Below are positions 35,017 to 44,126 of a DNA stretch of 64,000 nt, piece by piece. The notes below the pieces were generated by a model, which saw only the letters and a list, made by a program, of their open reading frames with translations, did no database searches and was not told the origin of the DNA. This DNA is from JACKJP01 sp050249695 (lineage in GTDB: Bacteria > Pseudomonadota > Alphaproteobacteria > Rhizobiales > Tepidamorphaceae): NCBI GenBank assembly GCA_050249695.1, contig JBFWQA010000004.1, positions 206,054-270,053 of the forward strand, written 5' to 3'. The translations under genes and the position numbers were made by a program. Positions within the stretch are counted from its first letter, which is position 1; every line of letters begins with the position of its first letter.

Positions 35017-36774
35017 ATGAGTTTTCAAGCGCCCGTCGCAGACATGCTCCATATCCTTCGCCGCGCCATCGGTCTTGGAGACGATATTGCCGCCGGCCGC
35101 ATGGGCGATCTGACGGATGATGTTCTCTCAGCGGTGCTGGAGGAGGCGGGCCGGTTCGCGGCGAGCGAGATCGCGCCGCTCAACCGTGTCGGCGACACGC
35201 AGGGCGCGGTGTGGAGGGATGGCGAAGTCATCACGCCGGCGGGCTGGAAAGAAGCTTACAAGGCATGGGTCGAGGGCGGCTGGGCGACGCTTTCCTGTCC
35301 TGCCGAGTACGGCGGTCAGGACCTGCCGCTGACGATCGGCATGGCGGCGCAGGAACTGTGGAATTCGGCGGCGCTCTCCTTCGGCATCAACCCGGTCCTC
35401 ACGGCCGGAGCGGTCGAGGCGCTGACTGCCCATGGCAGCGACGATCTCAAGCAGCGTTATCTGGGCAAGCTCGTCTCGGGCGAATGGACGGGCACGATGA
35501 ATCTCACCGAACCGCAGGCCGGCTCCGACCTTGCGCTCTTGAGATCGCGCGCGGAGCGAAACGGCGATGGAACCTACCGCATCTCCGGGACCAAGATCTT
35601 CATCACCTATGGCGAGCACGATCTTGCCGACAACATCATCCATCTGGTCCTCGCGCGTCTGCCGGATGCGCCCCCCGGCACGCGCGGCATATCGCTGTTT
35701 CTCGTCCCGAAAATCCTGCCGGACGGCAGTCGCAACGACATCGCCTGCGCTGGCATCGAGCACAAGATGGGTCTGCATGGCAGCCCCACCTGCACCCTCA
35801 TCTATGGAGAGAAGGGCGGCGCCACGGGCTGGCTGATCGGCGAGGAGAACAAGGGGCTGAACTGCATGTTCACGATGATGAACAACGCCCGTCTCGCCGT
35901 CGGCATCCAGGGCGTCGCGGTCGCGGAGCGCGCTTGGCAACAGGCCCGCGCCTATGCCGGCGAACGCCGGCAGGGCCGCCTGCCGGGCATGGGGCCGACC
36001 GAGACGGTCGCCATCGTCGCCCATCCCGATATCCGCCGCTCGCTCGCCCAGATGGAGGCGCTGACAGCCGCCTCGCGCGCCATCTGCTACGCGACCGCCC
36101 ATGCGATCGACCTTTCCGAACGCGCCGAGGACGATGAAGGCCGTCGCGCCGCCAAGGCCCGAGCCGATCTGTTGACGCCGCTCGCCAAGGCTTTCTCCAC
36201 CGATATGGGCGTGGAGGTCGCCTCCATCGGCGTCCAGGTCCATGGCGGGATGGGCTTCATCGAGGAGACAGGTGCGGCCCAGCATCTGCGCGATGCCCGC
36301 ATTACGCCGATCTACGAAGGGACCAACGGCATCCAGGCGATCGATCTGGTGACGCGCAAGCTGCCCATGGCCGGCGGCGCGGTCGCCCGCGACTACATCG
36401 CGGAAATCGCCGCAATCGCGAACGCGGCGGCAAAAGACGACGACGCCGTGTTGAAGAAGGCCGGCGGTTATCTCGCGGACGCGGTTGCGCATCTCACCGA
36501 GGCGACAGACTGGATTCTCAGATCCGGAAACGAGGCGCCGGACGACGTTCTTGCCGGAGCAACACCCTATCTGCGGTCGTTCAGCCTGGTCGCGGGCGGA
36601 GCCTATCTGTTGCGGGGCGCGCTTGCGGCCAGCGCTGGGAACGACGCCGATGCAGGTCAGCGGCGCCGCGCGGCGGCGTTCTTTGCCGCCAATTTTCTGC
36701 CCGCCTGCGCCGGTCTTGCCCGAACCGTCACCGAGGCCGCCGACACGCTGCCCGATGCGGCCGCGTTCGCCTGA
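35017..36774 (+). CDS. Acyl-CoA dehydrogenase, DmdC-like
   Basis: A 585-residue flavoprotein, about 200 residues longer than classic acyl-CoA dehydrogenases, with the N-terminal extension SFQAPVADMLHILR and a C-terminal extra domain, as in 3-methylmercaptopropionyl-CoA dehydrogenases (DmdC). The FAD/substrate region MNLTEPQAGSDLALL and ISGTKIFITYGEHDL are present, and the catalytic Glu lies in ITPIYEGTNGIQAIDLV. Actual substrate may be DMSP-derived or another acyl-CoA; no other dmd genes are visible. It should donate electrons to ETF. Gene order ACAD, HDAC-like, pirin, xseB on one strand suggests one transcript. Confidence 0.88.
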   Translation: MSFQAPVADMLHILRRAIGLGDDIAAGRMGDLTDDVLSAVLEEAGRFAASEIAPLNRVGDTQGAVWRDGEVITPAGWKEAYKAWVEGGWATLSCPAEYGGQDLPLTIGMAAQELWNSAALSFGINPVLTAGAVEALTAHGSDDLKQRYLGKLVSGEWTGTMNLTEPQAGSDLALLRSRAERNGDGTYRISGTKIFITYGEHDLADNIIHLVLARLPDAPPGTRGISLFLVPKILPDGSRNDIACAGIEHKMGLHGSPTCTLIYGEKGGATGWLIGEENKGLNCMFTMMNNARLAVGIQGVAVAERAWQQARAYAGERRQGRLPGMGPTETVAIVAHPDIRRSLAQMEALTAASRAICYATAHAIDLSERAEDDEGRRAAKARADLLTPLAKAFSTDMGVEVASIGVQVHGGMGFIEETGAAQHLRDARITPIYEGTNGIQAIDLVTRKLPMAGGAVARDYIAEIAAIANAAAKDDDAVLKKAGGYLADAVAHLTEATDWILRSGNEAPDDVLAGATPYLRSFSLVAGGAYLLRGALAASAGNDADAGQRRRAAAFFAANFLPACAGLARTVTEAADTLPDAAAFA

Positions 36775-36798
36775 CCGAACGGAACGAGGAAACGTTTC

Positions 36799-37725
36799 AT
36801 GTCGACGCTCTATCTCACCCATGCCGACTGTCTCGGGCATGCGCCGTTCGAAGGTCATCCGGAGCGGCCGGCGCGGCTGGAGGCGATCTGGAAGAAGCTG
36901 GAGGATGAAAGCTTCGCCGCTCTGCTGCGCGAGGATGCTGTTGCCGCGGCCCCGGAAGAGGCTTCGCTGGCGCACCCGGAATCCTATGTCCAGCGGATCG
37001 CGGGGCTGGCCCCATCCGAAGGCATCATCGGGATCGACGCTGACACTTCGATGTCGCCGGGAAGCTGGCGCGCGGCGCTGCTGGCCGTCGGCGCGGCGAA
37101 GCGCGCCGTGGACGCCGTCATGTCGGGCGAGGCAACGAATGCCTTCTGCGCCATACGCCCGCCCGGACACCATGCCGAACATGACAGGGCGATGGGTTTC
37201 TGCTTCTTCAACAATGCCGCTATCGCTGCGTCCTACGCGCGCGCCAAATATGGCGCGGAACGTCTGGCGATCATCGATTTCGACGTCCACCACGGCAACG
37301 GTACGCAGGATATCTTCTGGAGCGACCGCAACGTCTTTTACGGCTCAACGCACCAGATGCCGCTCTATCCCGGCTCCGGCGCGATTCGCGAGACCGGCGC
37401 CGGCAATATATTCAACGCGCCGCTGCGTCCCGGTTCGGGCAGCGACTATTTCCGCATGGCGATGGAGGAGCGCATTCTGCCCGCGCTGGAGAATTTCTCT
37501 CCCGATCTGATCGTCGTCTCCGCCGGCTTCGATGCCCACACGCGCGATCCGCTGGCCGATATCCATTTGCAGGACGAGGATTTCGGCTGGATCACCGGAC
37601 GCCTGATGGATATCGCCGACAGGCGCTGCGACGGCAGGATCGTCTCGCTGCTCGAAGGCGGCTATGATCTTGAGGGTCTTGCGGGCGGCGTCGCCGCCCA
37701 TGTGGGACAGCTGATGCGGGCCTGA
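36799..37725 (+). CDS. Histone deacetylase family / acetylpolyamine amidohydrolase-like protein
   Basis: A 308-residue class II HDAC-like enzyme. Zinc and catalytic motifs: RPPGHHAEHDRAMGFCFFNN, IDFDVHHGNGTQDIFW, and SAGFDAHTRDPLADIHL. Bacterial members deacetylate acetylpolyamines or acetyllysine; the substrate here is open. It follows the acyl-CoA dehydrogenase by 24 bases and precedes a pirin gene by 31. An HDAC-like gene upstream of xseB and dxs is a recurrent arrangement in Hyphomicrobiales; the pirin gene lies between them here. Confidence 0.9.
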   Translation: MSTLYLTHADCLGHAPFEGHPERPARLEAIWKKLEDESFAALLREDAVAAAPEEASLAHPESYVQRIAGLAPSEGIIGIDADTSMSPGSWRAALLAVGAAKRAVDAVMSGEATNAFCAIRPPGHHAEHDRAMGFCFFNNAAIAASYARAKYGAERLAIIDFDVHHGNGTQDIFWSDRNVFYGSTHQMPLYPGSGAIRETGAGNIFNAPLRPGSGSDYFRMAMEERILPALENFSPDLIVVSAGFDAHTRDPLADIHLQDEDFGWITGRLMDIADRRCDGRIVSLLEGGYDLEGLAGGVAAHVGQLMRA

Positions 37726-37756
37726 AGGCCGCGCATGCTCCACGGGAAGGACAGGA

Positions 37757-38674
37757 ATGAGCTGGCAACCGGCACCCGATCCGCAATTCGGCGACGCGCG
37801 CAGCTGCGACGCGGTGGAAACCGTGATCCTCGGCCGTGCCCGCGATATCGGCGGCTTCGACGTCAGGCGCGTGCTGCCCTCGGCGCGCAGGCGCATGGTC
37901 GGCCCCTTCATCTTTCTCGACCAGATGGGTCCGGCGGAGTTTCTCGTCGGCGACGGCCTCGACGTGCGCCCCCACCCGCATATCGGCCTGGCGACGGTGA
38001 CCTACCTGCTCGACGGCGAGATCATGCATCGCGACAGTCTTGGCACGGCGCTGCCGATCCTGCCTGGCGAGGTGAACTGGATGACGGCTGGCAAGGGGAT
38101 CGTCCACTCTGAACGAACCGCGCCGGAGACAAAGGCGCGCGGTGGCAGGCTGCTCGGTCTTCAGGCCTGGGTGGCGCTGCCCAAGGATCGCGAGGAGGGC
38201 ACTCCGGCTTTCGTGCATGTGGGCCGCGGCGAACTGCCGGTGATCGAGGGGGAGGGCAACTCGGTCTGCCTCGTCGCTGGGACGTTCGCCGGCGCGAGCG
38301 CCCCGGTTCATACGGCCAGCGCCATGGTCTATGCCGATGCGACGATGAACGCCGGCGCGCGTCTGCCGATCGACGCCGAACATGAGGAGAGGGCCGTCTA
38401 CGTGCTGTCGGGCCGGATCGAGATCGGCGGCGAAACTTTCGAGCCCGGCGGACTGCTGATCCTCAAGCCCGGAGAAAGCGTCGCGCTCACCGCGCTCGAC
38501 GACAGCCGGCTGATGATCATCGGCGGAGAGGCCATGGACGGGCCACGCTATATCTGGTGGAATTTCGTTTCCAGTCGCAAGGAGCGAATCGAACAGGCCA
38601 AGGCGGACTGGAAGGCCGGCCGTTTCGATAGCGTGCCGGGCGACGAAGAGGAATTCGTGCCCCTGCCGGAATGA
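37757..38674 (+). CDS. Pirin family bicupin protein
   Basis: A 305-residue pirin. The N-terminal cupin has RRMVGPFIFLDQMGP, VRPHPHIGLATVTYLLDGEIMHRDSLG and MTAGKGIVHSERT, with the His pair and Glu/His expected to bind the metal. Pirins act as quercetinases or as redox-linked modulators; no specific activity can be assigned. The stop overlaps the xseB start (ATGA), so the two are cotranslated. Confidence 0.92.
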   Translation: MSWQPAPDPQFGDARSCDAVETVILGRARDIGGFDVRRVLPSARRRMVGPFIFLDQMGPAEFLVGDGLDVRPHPHIGLATVTYLLDGEIMHRDSLGTALPILPGEVNWMTAGKGIVHSERTAPETKARGGRLLGLQAWVALPKDREEGTPAFVHVGRGELPVIEGEGNSVCLVAGTFAGASAPVHTASAMVYADATMNAGARLPIDAEHEERAVYVLSGRIEIGGETFEPGGLLILKPGESVALTALDDSRLMIIGGEAMDGPRYIWWNFVSSRKERIEQAKADWKAGRFDSVPGDEEEFVPLPE

Positions 38675-38973
38675 GCGGCGGCACGGCGAGGAAGGAGCAG
38701 GAATTGGCCGACAGCGAAGGCGGGAAATCCGGCAGCGACGGCGATGTCGCGTCGATGAGTTTCGAACAGGCGATCGGCGAGCTCGAGTCGATCGTCGGTC
38801 GGCTCGAAGGCGGCCGCGTGCCGCTGGAGGAATCGATCCGCATCTATGAGCGCGGCGCGGCGCTGCGCGCTCGCTGCGAGACGCTGCTGAAGAACGCCGA
38901 GGCCAAGGTCGAGAAGATCACCCTGTCGCGCGACGGCACGCCCACAGGCACCGAGCCGCTCGATCCCGACTGA
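38671..38973 (+). CDS. xseB: Exodeoxyribonuclease VII small subunit
   Basis: A 100-residue protein whose C-terminal two-thirds is the XseB helical hairpin: SFEQAIGELESIVGRLEGGRVPLEESIRIYERGAAL, then CETLLKNAEAKVEKI. It binds XseA to form the bidirectional single-strand exonuclease VII. The N-terminal ~28 residues are low-complexity and may be shorter if a later start is used, but the ATGA overlap with pirin favours 38671. xseA is not in the window. Confidence 0.93.
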   Translation: MSGGTARKEQELADSEGGKSGSDGDVASMSFEQAIGELESIVGRLEGGRVPLEESIRIYERGAALRARCETLLKNAEAKVEKITLSRDGTPTGTEPLDPD

Positions 38974-38981
38974 GGCAGTTC

Positions 38982-40178
38982 ATGAGTCCTGCAGCAAAGG
39001 CCGACTGGCCTGACGGGCCGGTCCGCCGCCGCCGGGTCATCGTTCTTCACGGGATCAATCCCGCACCTTTTGACAAATTTTTCCGCCCGCGCATCGCGCG
39101 CGAGTTCGGCCGATATGCCGAGGATCGCCATCTCGAATTCGAGCTCGGCCCTTATTCGCCGGTCGACGGCAATCCATTCGTGCTGTCGCAGACGCTCACG
39201 CTTGGCGACGACACGGGCAAGGTGGAGACCGATTATGTCGTCTGCACCTGGGACGATGTGATCCGCGCCGAGATCGAGCAGCCCTTGCCGCGATACGTTC
39301 TCGGCGGCCTCAGGACGCTTCTCCGTTACGCGTTCAGCGGGGCTATGCTGCGCATCTTCCGCGGTTATTTCCGGTTCGGGCTGATCTGGCTGTTTCCTTT
39401 CGCCGTGATCGTTCTCGCGCTGCTGGCGGGATTGATCGGCGGGGTTTCCATCGGCCTTGCCGTGGGCGGCTGGATGGGGCTCCCGGCCGGACTGGTTGCT
39501 GCCGCGCTGATCGTGCCGGCGCTGATCCACGCGGTCGAGATGGTCGCAAATGCGCGGTGGATCGGCTCGGGCTGGATCTGGACCGACAAGGCCGGCTCAG
39601 GTCATGCGCCGACGGAAGCGCGCATCCAGGCGATCGCGCCGACGATCGCCGGCCTGCTCGATCGTGAAGACGTCGACGAAACCTTGCTGGTAGGTCACAG
39701 CTCCGGCGTCATTTTGCTGGTCAGGGCGCTCCGCGAAGTGATCGGGCGCCGGCAGGGCAACCCGTTTCCCAGGCCGGCCTATCTGATGACGCCAGGATCG
39801 GGCCTGCCGCTCGCCTGCCACCCGCAGCACCGGACCATCCGTGAAGCGGCGACCGCGATCGTGGACTGCCCGTTTCTCGACTGGGTCGACGTGCAATCGC
39901 GCCATGACGCGATGAATATCTACCGTTCCTCGGTTCTGGACGTGCTCGGCGCGAACCCCGTGCGCCGAGACAAGCCGCGCGTGTTCATCGCCCAGATCAA
40001 GAGAATGATCCGGCCGGAGCAGTATCGACGCATCCGGCGCGATCAGATGCGCGTCCACATCCAGACGCTTCTCGCCAATGATTTGCCCTATTGGTACGAT
40101 TATTGTCTGTTCGTCGCCGGCCGCGAGCGCTTTCCCGACCGGATCGGGCGAGGAGAATCTTTCACGCCTCGCGCGTGA
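38982..40178 (+). CDS. Alpha/beta hydrolase-like protein with an inserted membrane hairpin
   Basis: A 398-residue protein. An early strand RRRVIVLHGINPAPF resembles the first strand and oxyanion HG motif of alpha/beta hydrolases, and LLVGHSSGVILLV (Ser240 in G-H-S-S-G) is a nucleophile elbow. Between them, residues about 132-188 form two hydrophobic spans (LIWLFPFAVIVLALLAGLI and LPAGLVAAALIVPALI). Conserved-looking C-terminal D/H residues occur in LDWVDVQSRHDAMNIY and could complete a triad. So this looks like a membrane-anchored esterase or lipase of unknown substrate. It starts 8 bases after xseB; dxs follows after 59 bases. Confidence 0.75.
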   Translation: MSPAAKADWPDGPVRRRRVIVLHGINPAPFDKFFRPRIAREFGRYAEDRHLEFELGPYSPVDGNPFVLSQTLTLGDDTGKVETDYVVCTWDDVIRAEIEQPLPRYVLGGLRTLLRYAFSGAMLRIFRGYFRFGLIWLFPFAVIVLALLAGLIGGVSIGLAVGGWMGLPAGLVAAALIVPALIHAVEMVANARWIGSGWIWTDKAGSGHAPTEARIQAIAPTIAGLLDREDVDETLLVGHSSGVILLVRALREVIGRRQGNPFPRPAYLMTPGSGLPLACHPQHRTIREAATAIVDCPFLDWVDVQSRHDAMNIYRSSVLDVLGANPVRRDKPRVFIAQIKRMIRPEQYRRIRRDQMRVHIQTLLANDLPYWYDYCLFVAGRERFPDRIGRGESFTPRA

Positions 40179-40237
40179 GCCTTTGCGCCCGCGCCCGTTG
40201 TCCTTTAAGCAGGGAGAACATAGGTTTAGTTGAGCGG

Positions 40238-42178
40238 ATGAAAGCCGCTCCGGAGCGTTTTTTGACCCGACCCGACACACCGACACTTGACCTCATTGAT
40301 ATCCCGGCGGATTTGCGTTCTCTGCCCGTTGAGAAGTTGCGCGCCGTGGCGGACGAGTTGCGCGCGGAGATGATCGACGCCGTGTCCCAGACCGGTGGCC
40401 ATCTCGGCGCCGGGCTTGGCGTCGTCGAACTGACTGTCGCGCTGCACTATGTGTTCAATACGCCCGACGACAGGCTGATCTGGGATGTCGGGCATCAGGC
40501 CTATCCGCACAAGATCCTCACCGGCCGGCGCGACCGCATCCGCACGCTGCGACAGGGTGGCGGGCTTTCCGGTTTCACCAAGCGCGCCGAGAGCGAGTAC
40601 GATCCCTTCGGCGCGGCCCATTCCTCCACCTCCATCTCCTCCGCGCTCGGCATGGCCGTGGCGCGCGACCTCGACGGGCGCGACAACAATGTGATCGCGG
40701 TCATCGGCGACGGCGCGATGTCGGCCGGCATGGCCTATGAGGCGATGAACAATGCCGGCGCCAGCCATTCACGGCTGATCGTGATCCTCAACGACAACGA
40801 CATGTCGATCGCCCCGCCGGTGGGCGCGATGTCGGCCTATCTTGCAAGGCTGGGCTCGGGCAAGACCTACATGTCGCTGCGCGAATTCGGCAAGCAGCTG
40901 ACCGCCCATCTGCCCAAGAAGGTCGACCGGGCGATTACCCGCGCGGTGGAGCACGCGCGGGGTTATGTGACCGGCGGCACGCTTTTCGAGGAACTCGGCT
41001 TCTACTATGTCGGTCCGATCGACGGCCACAATCTCGATCACCTGCTGCCCGTGCTGCGCAATGTGCGCGATGCGAGGGAAGGGCCGATCCTCGTTCACGT
41101 CGTGACGCAGAAGGGCAAGGGTTACGATCCCGCCGAGAGCTCGAGCGACAAGTATCACGGCGTTTCGAAATTCAACGTGCTGACCGGGGAGCAGGCGAAG
41201 TCGAAGCCGAATGCGCCGAGCTATACGAGCGTCTTCGCCAAGTCGCTCATCGCCGAGGCGGCGCGCGACGAGAAGATCGTGGCGGTGACCGCCGCCATGC
41301 CTTCGGGTACCGGCCTTGACAAGTTCGAGGGACTCTTTCCGGAACGATGCTTCGATGTCGGCATTGCCGAACAGCACGCCGTGACCTTCGCGGCGGGCTT
41401 GGCGACGGAGGGCTACAAGCCCTTCACCGCGATCTACTCCACGTTCCTGCAGCGGGCCTACGACCAGATCGTCCATGACGTGGCAATCCAGTCGCTCCCG
41501 GTCCGCTTTGCGATCGATCGCGCGGGCTTCGTGGGTGCCGATGGCGCGACCCATGCCGGCTCCTTCGATGTTGCCTATCTTTCCTGCCTGCCCGGCATGA
41601 CGGTGATGGCCGCCGCCGACGAACTGGAACTGATGCACATGGTCGCGACCGCCGCTGCGCATGACAGCGGGCCGATCGCCTTCCGCTATCCGCGTGGCGA
41701 GGGGATCGGCATGGACTTGCCCGAGCGGGGCTCGCCGCTGGAGGTCGGCAAGGGCCGGATCGTTCGCGAGGGTACCAGCATCGCGCTTCTGTCGTTCGGT
41801 ACGCGGCTTGCCGAAGCCCTGGCGGCCGCCGACGAACTGCAGACGCTTGGCCTGTCGACGACGGTTGCCGACGCCCGCTTCGCCAAGCCGCTCGACACCG
41901 GTCTCATCAGACGCCTCGCGCGCGAGCATGAGGTCCTCGTCACCGTGGAGGAAGGCTCGGCCGGCGGATTCGGATCGCATGTCATGCAATTCCTCGCCGG
42001 CGAAGGGCTTCTCGATCACGGCTTGAAGGTGCGCACCCTGACGATGCCCGATATTTTCGTCGATCAGGACAAGCCGGAGGCGATGTATGCGGCGGCCGGA
42101 CTTGACCGGACCGGCATTGTGACCGCCGTTTTCGCAGCCCTTGGCCGTGAGGCGGCGGTCGCGCCGCGCCGCGCCTGA
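40238..42178 (+). CDS. dxs: 1-deoxy-D-xylulose-5-phosphate synthase
   Basis: A 646-residue TPP enzyme, the entry step of the MEP pathway: pyruvate plus glyceraldehyde-3-phosphate. Motifs: SQTGGHLGAGLGVVELTVALHYVF, DVGHQAYPHKILTGRRD, the TPP site GDGAMSAGMAYEAMNNAG with LNDNDMSIAPPVG, and the transketolase-like FDVGIAEQHAVTFAAG and DRAGFVGADGATHAG. The ATG at 40238 is in the expected position before TPTLDLIDIPADLR. Supplies precursors for IspE and the polyprenyl synthase at the window start. tlyA follows after 9 bases. Confidence 0.97.
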   Translation: MKAAPERFLTRPDTPTLDLIDIPADLRSLPVEKLRAVADELRAEMIDAVSQTGGHLGAGLGVVELTVALHYVFNTPDDRLIWDVGHQAYPHKILTGRRDRIRTLRQGGGLSGFTKRAESEYDPFGAAHSSTSISSALGMAVARDLDGRDNNVIAVIGDGAMSAGMAYEAMNNAGASHSRLIVILNDNDMSIAPPVGAMSAYLARLGSGKTYMSLREFGKQLTAHLPKKVDRAITRAVEHARGYVTGGTLFEELGFYYVGPIDGHNLDHLLPVLRNVRDAREGPILVHVVTQKGKGYDPAESSSDKYHGVSKFNVLTGEQAKSKPNAPSYTSVFAKSLIAEAARDEKIVAVTAAMPSGTGLDKFEGLFPERCFDVGIAEQHAVTFAAGLATEGYKPFTAIYSTFLQRAYDQIVHDVAIQSLPVRFAIDRAGFVGADGATHAGSFDVAYLSCLPGMTVMAAADELELMHMVATAAAHDSGPIAFRYPRGEGIGMDLPERGSPLEVGKGRIVREGTSIALLSFGTRLAEALAAADELQTLGLSTTVADARFAKPLDTGLIRRLAREHEVLVTVEEGSAGGFGSHVMQFLAGEGLLDHGLKVRTLTMPDIFVDQDKPEAMYAAAGLDRTGIVTAVFAALGREAAVAPRRA

Positions 42179-42187
42179 CGTTCTTGC

Positions 42188-42913
42188 ATGCGTCTCGATG
42201 AGGAGCTGGTGCGCCGTGGCCTTTGCGCAAGCCGGGCACGGGCGCGCGACTCCGTGCTGCGCGGCGCGGTGAAGGTCGACGGCGTCGTGATCACCAAGCC
42301 TGCGAGGCCGGTCGGCCCGGGACAGGTTATCGGCATCGACGATCCGGCCGCCGCCTACGTCTCCCGCTCCGCCCTGAAACTCGCCGCCGCGCTCGATGCT
42401 TTCGGCTTCGACCCTGGCGGTAGGGTCTGTCTCGATGTTGGCGCGTCCACCGGCGGGTTCACGCAGGTGCTTTTGAGGCGTGGCGCGGCCGTAGTTTATG
42501 CGGTGGATGTCGGCCGCGATCAGCTTTCGCCGGTCATCGCGGGCGACAGCCGCGTCGTCATGATGGAGGGCGTGAACGCGCGCGACCTCGATGCTTCGCA
42601 GATCCCCGACAGGCCCGGTGCCATCGTCATCGATGTCAGCTTCATCTCGCAGCGTCTCGTACTTCCCGCCGTGCTTGCGCTCGCCGCGCCCGGCAGCTTT
42701 CTGGTGTCGCTCGTCAAGCCGCAGTTCGAGGTCGGGCGCGAGCATGTCGGCAAGGGCGGGATCGTTCGCGACAAAGAGGCCGCCGCTGCCGCGCTCCTCG
42801 CGGTGGAGGATACGATCAGGTCATTGGGCTTCCGGCCGTGCGGACGCATCGACTCGCCGATTGAAGGCGGCGACGGCAATCGCGAATTCCTGATTGGCGC
42901 CGTCAATGGCTGA
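42188..42913 (+). CDS. tlyA: TlyA family rRNA (cytidine-2'-O)-methyltransferase / hemolysin-like protein
   Basis: A 241-residue protein: an N-terminal S4 RNA-binding domain (RLDEELVRRGLCASRARARDSV, VKVDGVVITKPA), then an FtsJ-like SAM methyltransferase with CLDVGASTGGFTQVLL and the catalytic strand IVIDVSFIS, ending with LVKPQFEVGRE. TlyA of mycobacteria 2'-O-methylates 16S and 23S rRNA; activity in proteobacteria is inferred. The dxs-tlyA-RumA order is conserved in this order. It overlaps the next gene by 8 bases. Confidence 0.92.
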   Translation: MRLDEELVRRGLCASRARARDSVLRGAVKVDGVVITKPARPVGPGQVIGIDDPAAAYVSRSALKLAAALDAFGFDPGGRVCLDVGASTGGFTQVLLRRGAAVVYAVDVGRDQLSPVIAGDSRVVMMEGVNARDLDASQIPDRPGAIVIDVSFISQRLVLPAVLALAAPGSFLVSLVKPQFEVGREHVGKGGIVRDKEAAAAALLAVEDTIRSLGFRPCGRIDSPIEGGDGNREFLIGAVNG

Positions 42914-44126
42914 AGAGGCGAAGATAGACCGGCTCGGCCATCGCGGCGACGGAATCGCGGCGGGCGCCGCCGGCGACATCTACGTACCCGGTGCCTTGCC
43001 CGGCGAGCGCGTGCTGCTTCAGGGCGAGGGCGCGCGGCGCCGCTTGGTCGGGATCGTATCGGCGTCGCCGGACCGGACCTTGCCGATCTGCCGGCACTAT
43101 GATCGTTGCGGCGGCTGCGCGGTGCAGCATCTGGCGCCGGGCGCCGCCGCCGAATGGAAGCACCGGATGGTCGCCGATGCGCTGGCGAGCCGTGGCATAG
43201 TGGCGGAGACCGGCGAAACGTGGACGGCACCCGACGCGTCGCGCCGGCGCGCGGTCTTTTCGCTTGCGCGCTTTGGCGGAAAGTCCGTGCTCGGATTCCA
43301 CGAAGCGCGCTCGAACCGTATTCTGGACGTCGCGGAATGCCCCGTGCTCGTCCCTCAGATCGCGACGCGCCTTGCCGCGCTGAAACGCCTGGGAGAGCCT
43401 TTCGCGCCCCGCAGCGGGGCGGCCGCGATGCATGTCCTGGCGGTGCGCAATGGTCTGGATGTCGCAATCTCGCCGGCCGGAACGGAGCGCCTGCCGCCGG
43501 ACGTCACCGGACGCATGCAGACGGCGGGCGTCGTGCGTCTGTCGCTCGATGGTGCGCTGGCGCTGCAGCTGGAACCGCCGGTTCTCGACATGGCGGGTAT
43601 CGCCGTCGTGCCGCCGCCGGCTGCCTTCGTGCAGGCGTCCGCGGAAGCGGAGGCGGAAATGGCGCGTCTCGCCGGCGAGTGGCTCCGCGATTGCGCAATG
43701 GTCGCGGACCTCTTTTCCGGAATGGGCGCGCTCTCGCTGTCGCTCGCCCGCAATATGCAGGTCACCGCTTTTGATCTGGATGCCGCCGCCATGGGGGCGC
43801 TTGAGGCGGCGCTGCGCGGTGCGACGGGGCTGAAGCCTGTCCGGGTGATGCGCCGCGACCTGTTCCGCGTACCGCTCCAGGCGAACGAACTCAGCGCCTT
43901 CGACGGCGCGATCTTCGATCCGCCGAGGGCGGGCGCCGCCGCGCAGGCCGCTCAGCTCGCCGCTTCCCATGTCCGGAAGCTGGTGGCGATCTCGTGCAAT
44001 CCCGCCACTCTGGCCCGCGACCTCAGGATGCTCCTGGACGGCGGCTATCGCCTTGTGCGTGTCGTGCCGCTCGACCAGTTCCGCCATGCCGCCCATGTCG
44101 AGGCGGTGGCGCTGCTGGAGCGCTAG
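42906..44126 (+). CDS. RumA/TrmA family RNA m5U methyltransferase with 4Fe-4S cluster
   Basis: A 406-residue class I methyltransferase. The N-terminal TRAM-like part is GHRGDGIAAGAAGDIYVPGALPGERV; cysteines in CRHYDRCGGCAVQHL and the later ECPVLV form the iron-sulfur site of RlmD-type enzymes. The SAM and catalytic part has DLFSGMGALSLSLA, FDPPRAGA and the nucleophile VAISCNPATLARDL. It probably makes 5-methyluridine in 23S rRNA; whether the target is position 1939 or another is not decidable. Start ATG 42906 overlaps tlyA. The stop TAG shares CTAG with the convergent ald stop. Confidence 0.9.
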   Translation: MAEEAKIDRLGHRGDGIAAGAAGDIYVPGALPGERVLLQGEGARRRLVGIVSASPDRTLPICRHYDRCGGCAVQHLAPGAAAEWKHRMVADALASRGIVAETGETWTAPDASRRRAVFSLARFGGKSVLGFHEARSNRILDVAECPVLVPQIATRLAALKRLGEPFAPRSGAAAMHVLAVRNGLDVAISPAGTERLPPDVTGRMQTAGVVRLSLDGALALQLEPPVLDMAGIAVVPPPAAFVQASAEAEAEMARLAGEWLRDCAMVADLFSGMGALSLSLARNMQVTAFDLDAAAMGALEAALRGATGLKPVRVMRRDLFRVPLQANELSAFDGAIFDPPRAGAAAQAAQLAASHVRKLVAISCNPATLARDLRMLLDGGYRLVRVVPLDQFRHAAHVEAVALLER

